From positions 8,060,001 to 8,124,000 of the forward strand of contig CM034315.1 in the NCBI GenBank assembly GCA_019925795.1: a stretch of 64,000 bases of DNA, written 5' to 3'. Below are positions 62,778-64,000 of the stretch, piece after piece. The notes beneath the pieces are model-generated. The model was not told the DNA's origin. It made no database searches and worked only from the letters and a program-made list of their open reading frames with translations. Within the stretch, counting starts at the first letter, position 1; each line of letters opens with the position of its first letter. Source of the stretch: Dendrobium chrysotoxum (taxonomy: Eukaryota > Streptophyta > Magnoliopsida > Asparagales > Orchidaceae). The translations under genes were made by a program, and so were the position numbers.

Positions 62778-63045
62778 AACAACCTTCAAGAGTGAGAGTG
62801 AGGGGAACTCAAGGTGAACCTTCTATTTGTTAACCTATGAATTTCTGTTATTTTTGCATTTAGCTTTACTATAATTTGTTGTTATTTTAAATCGCCCTGC
62901 TAATCTAGTTTGTAACCGCATGCCAAAGCACGTCAACAACTAAGAGATCCTAGAATCTAGTCTAATGAAACATTAACTTTAAAATTAGCAAACTAAACAA
63001 ATTTTTATTGATTTCTTGCAATTCCTATTATGTTTCACATCATCT

Positions 63046-63057
63046 TGGTATCAGAGC
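63046..63057 (+). other. Primer binding site, tRNA-Met type
   Basis: TGGTATCAGAGC, the classic complement of the initiator tRNA-Met 3' end used by many plant LTR retrotransposons, three bases after the LTR. Confidence 0.92.
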
Positions 63058-63183
63058 ATGGTTGTGTCTTAGTTGCATTCTAGGATTCCCTACTTGTTTT
63101 AGTAGATGTCATAACTTGCATCCACCTCCATGCATTATCTTTACATTACTGTTGTCTCTGCATTAGTTACCAAAGGTGAGACA

Positions 63184-64000
63184 ATGGACCCCGAGCAAAT
63201 TCAGCGAACATTAGACTTAATTGTAGATCAGTTAGGAACTATTACCCAACAGATAAGAGAAACCCAAGGAGAGTTAGCTGACTTTAGACAACAAGCTGGA
63301 GAACGTCTAGACCACATTGAAAGACTAGGGAACCAGGCGATGTATACCCCTTCTAAGCCTCCTTCCCCTTATGTTGAAGAGGCACGAGCTGATTACGGAC
63401 CTCCACGAGACCCTTACCATCATAACCATAGACCCAATCAGGAACCCGTAGGTCATGACCCAATCTAGAGAGATAATGACACTCAATTGCTTAAGAATAT
63501 CCGAGTAGATGCCCCTTCCTTTGATGGCACCCTAGACTCCCAAGTTTTTCTAGATTAGCTTAAGGGAATGGATAGTTATTTCACGTGGTACAATATTTCG
63601 AAAGCTAGGAAGGTTCCGTTCGCTGAAATGAAGCTTACTGGAAGAGCTAGTCAATACTGGATGAACCTAGAAAACATGCGCGAAGCTCGAGGCGAATACC
63701 CCATCACTGAATGGAGAACTATGAAGCAAGAACTCAAGCAAAAGTACCTCCCTCCATCCTATTACCCCAGACTCTTAGATAGATAGAATAGACTGACTCA
63801 GGATAGTAAATCCGTGATTTATATTTCTGCCTTTGATGATTACATGATTCGTTGTAGTGGCGAAGAGATCACCACACCTGCTCAAATTCTATCAATGTTT
63901 AGAGCTGGTTTTAGGGAAGACCTTCGTAATGAGCTGTTCGCAAGAGGAGTTAACACTCTAGAAGCCGCTTATAGTCTTGTACTTGATTTAGAAGAATCTA
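63184..64000 (+). pseudogene. Gag frame of LTR-X with three TAG stops, partial
   Basis: One frame from ATG 63184 to the window edge. It opens MDPEQIQRTLDLIVDQLGTI with a coiled-coil-like start, then the Gag core: APSFDGTLDSQVFLD, FAEMKLTGRASQYWMNLE, TEWRTMKQELKQKYLPPSYY, SLVLDLEES. It is interrupted by TAG at 63466, 63556 and 63784. At least two lie where the family has tryptophan (FLD-W-LKGMD, LLD-x-W-NRL), so TGG to TAG. The frame is otherwise undisturbed, and no indel is seen. Confidence 0.8.

Larger units (their letters stand above)
61071..63042 (+). repeat. LTR-X copy C, 5' LTR
   Basis: 1972 bp, TGATGAGGACGTTAGCAGG...GTTTCACATCA. TATA box CTATATATGA at 61274. It carries a CACTA mini-element (61833-62147) and the small open frame (62478-62777). 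The presumed left target duplication is GGTTT (61066-61070); its partner lies outside the window. Confidence 0.85.
61071..64000 (+). mobile_element. LTR-X Ty3/gypsy retrotransposon, 5' part (copy C)
   Basis: 5' LTR 61071-63042, then a primer site and a gag frame running off the window. The gag type and tRNA-Met primer site point to a Ty3/gypsy, probably chromovirus-like, element. It ties all six LTR-X copies in this window to one family. It lies in a TEBICHI intron, antisense to the gene. Confidence 0.85.

Noticed and set aside
1..64000. tRNA, rRNA, CRISPR arrays or bacterial-type operons
   Set aside because: None seen. The two tRNA-like matches (19190, 63046) are retrotransposon primer sites, and the sequence is plant nuclear DNA.

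Overview
This is nuclear DNA from a flowering plant, almost certainly a eudicot. It is AT-rich, its genes are split by GT-AG introns, and it is packed with plant-type transposable elements. The only host gene identified with confidence lies on the minus strand and runs off the right edge: TEBICHI, the plant DNA polymerase theta (helicase plus family A polymerase). Sixteen exons can be placed between 60236 and 14198. They join in a single open frame of 1328 codons plus stop, from helicase motifs V/VI to the polymerase C-terminus. The N-terminal helicase exons lie beyond position 64000.

Positions 1-14197 are the region 3' of TEBICHI. They hold a small fold-back MITE family (about seven copies within the first 5 kb), one possible stray exon, an RTE-type LINE with a broken reverse transcriptase, and a Mutator-like element with long terminal inverted repeats and a 9-bp target duplication.

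Positions 14198-60236 are TEBICHI, whose 4.0 kb of visible coding sequence is spread over 46 kb because the introns have collected transposons. The intron at 14441-29174 holds a complete, very young Tat-lineage Ty3/gypsy retrotransposon (18140-29050). Its two LTRs differ only by two 1-bp indels, its Gag-Pol frame of 1814 codons is intact, and it carries an antisense two-exon gene with its own TATA box. The intron at 37124-53791 holds three Del/Tekay-like solo LTRs, two solo LTRs of a second family here called LTR-X, a hAT non-autonomous element and an 81-bp RTE fragment. Most are bounded by exact target duplications, and one solo LTR is nested inside another. The intron at 55227-59243 holds two more LTR-X copies. 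Beyond 60236 the next intron holds an LTR-X retrotransposon that leaves the window: LTR 61071-63042 with a CACTA mini-element inside, a tRNA-Met-type primer site, and a gag frame with in-frame stops.

The most unusual feature is a small reading frame inside LTR-X. Two copies have a frame of exactly 99 codons and a third has a 66-codon version. The encoded peptides stay alike while many third codon positions differ, which looks like selection on a protein. The second is the spliced antisense gene in the Tat element. All domain calls are from reading the sequence; no database search was run.
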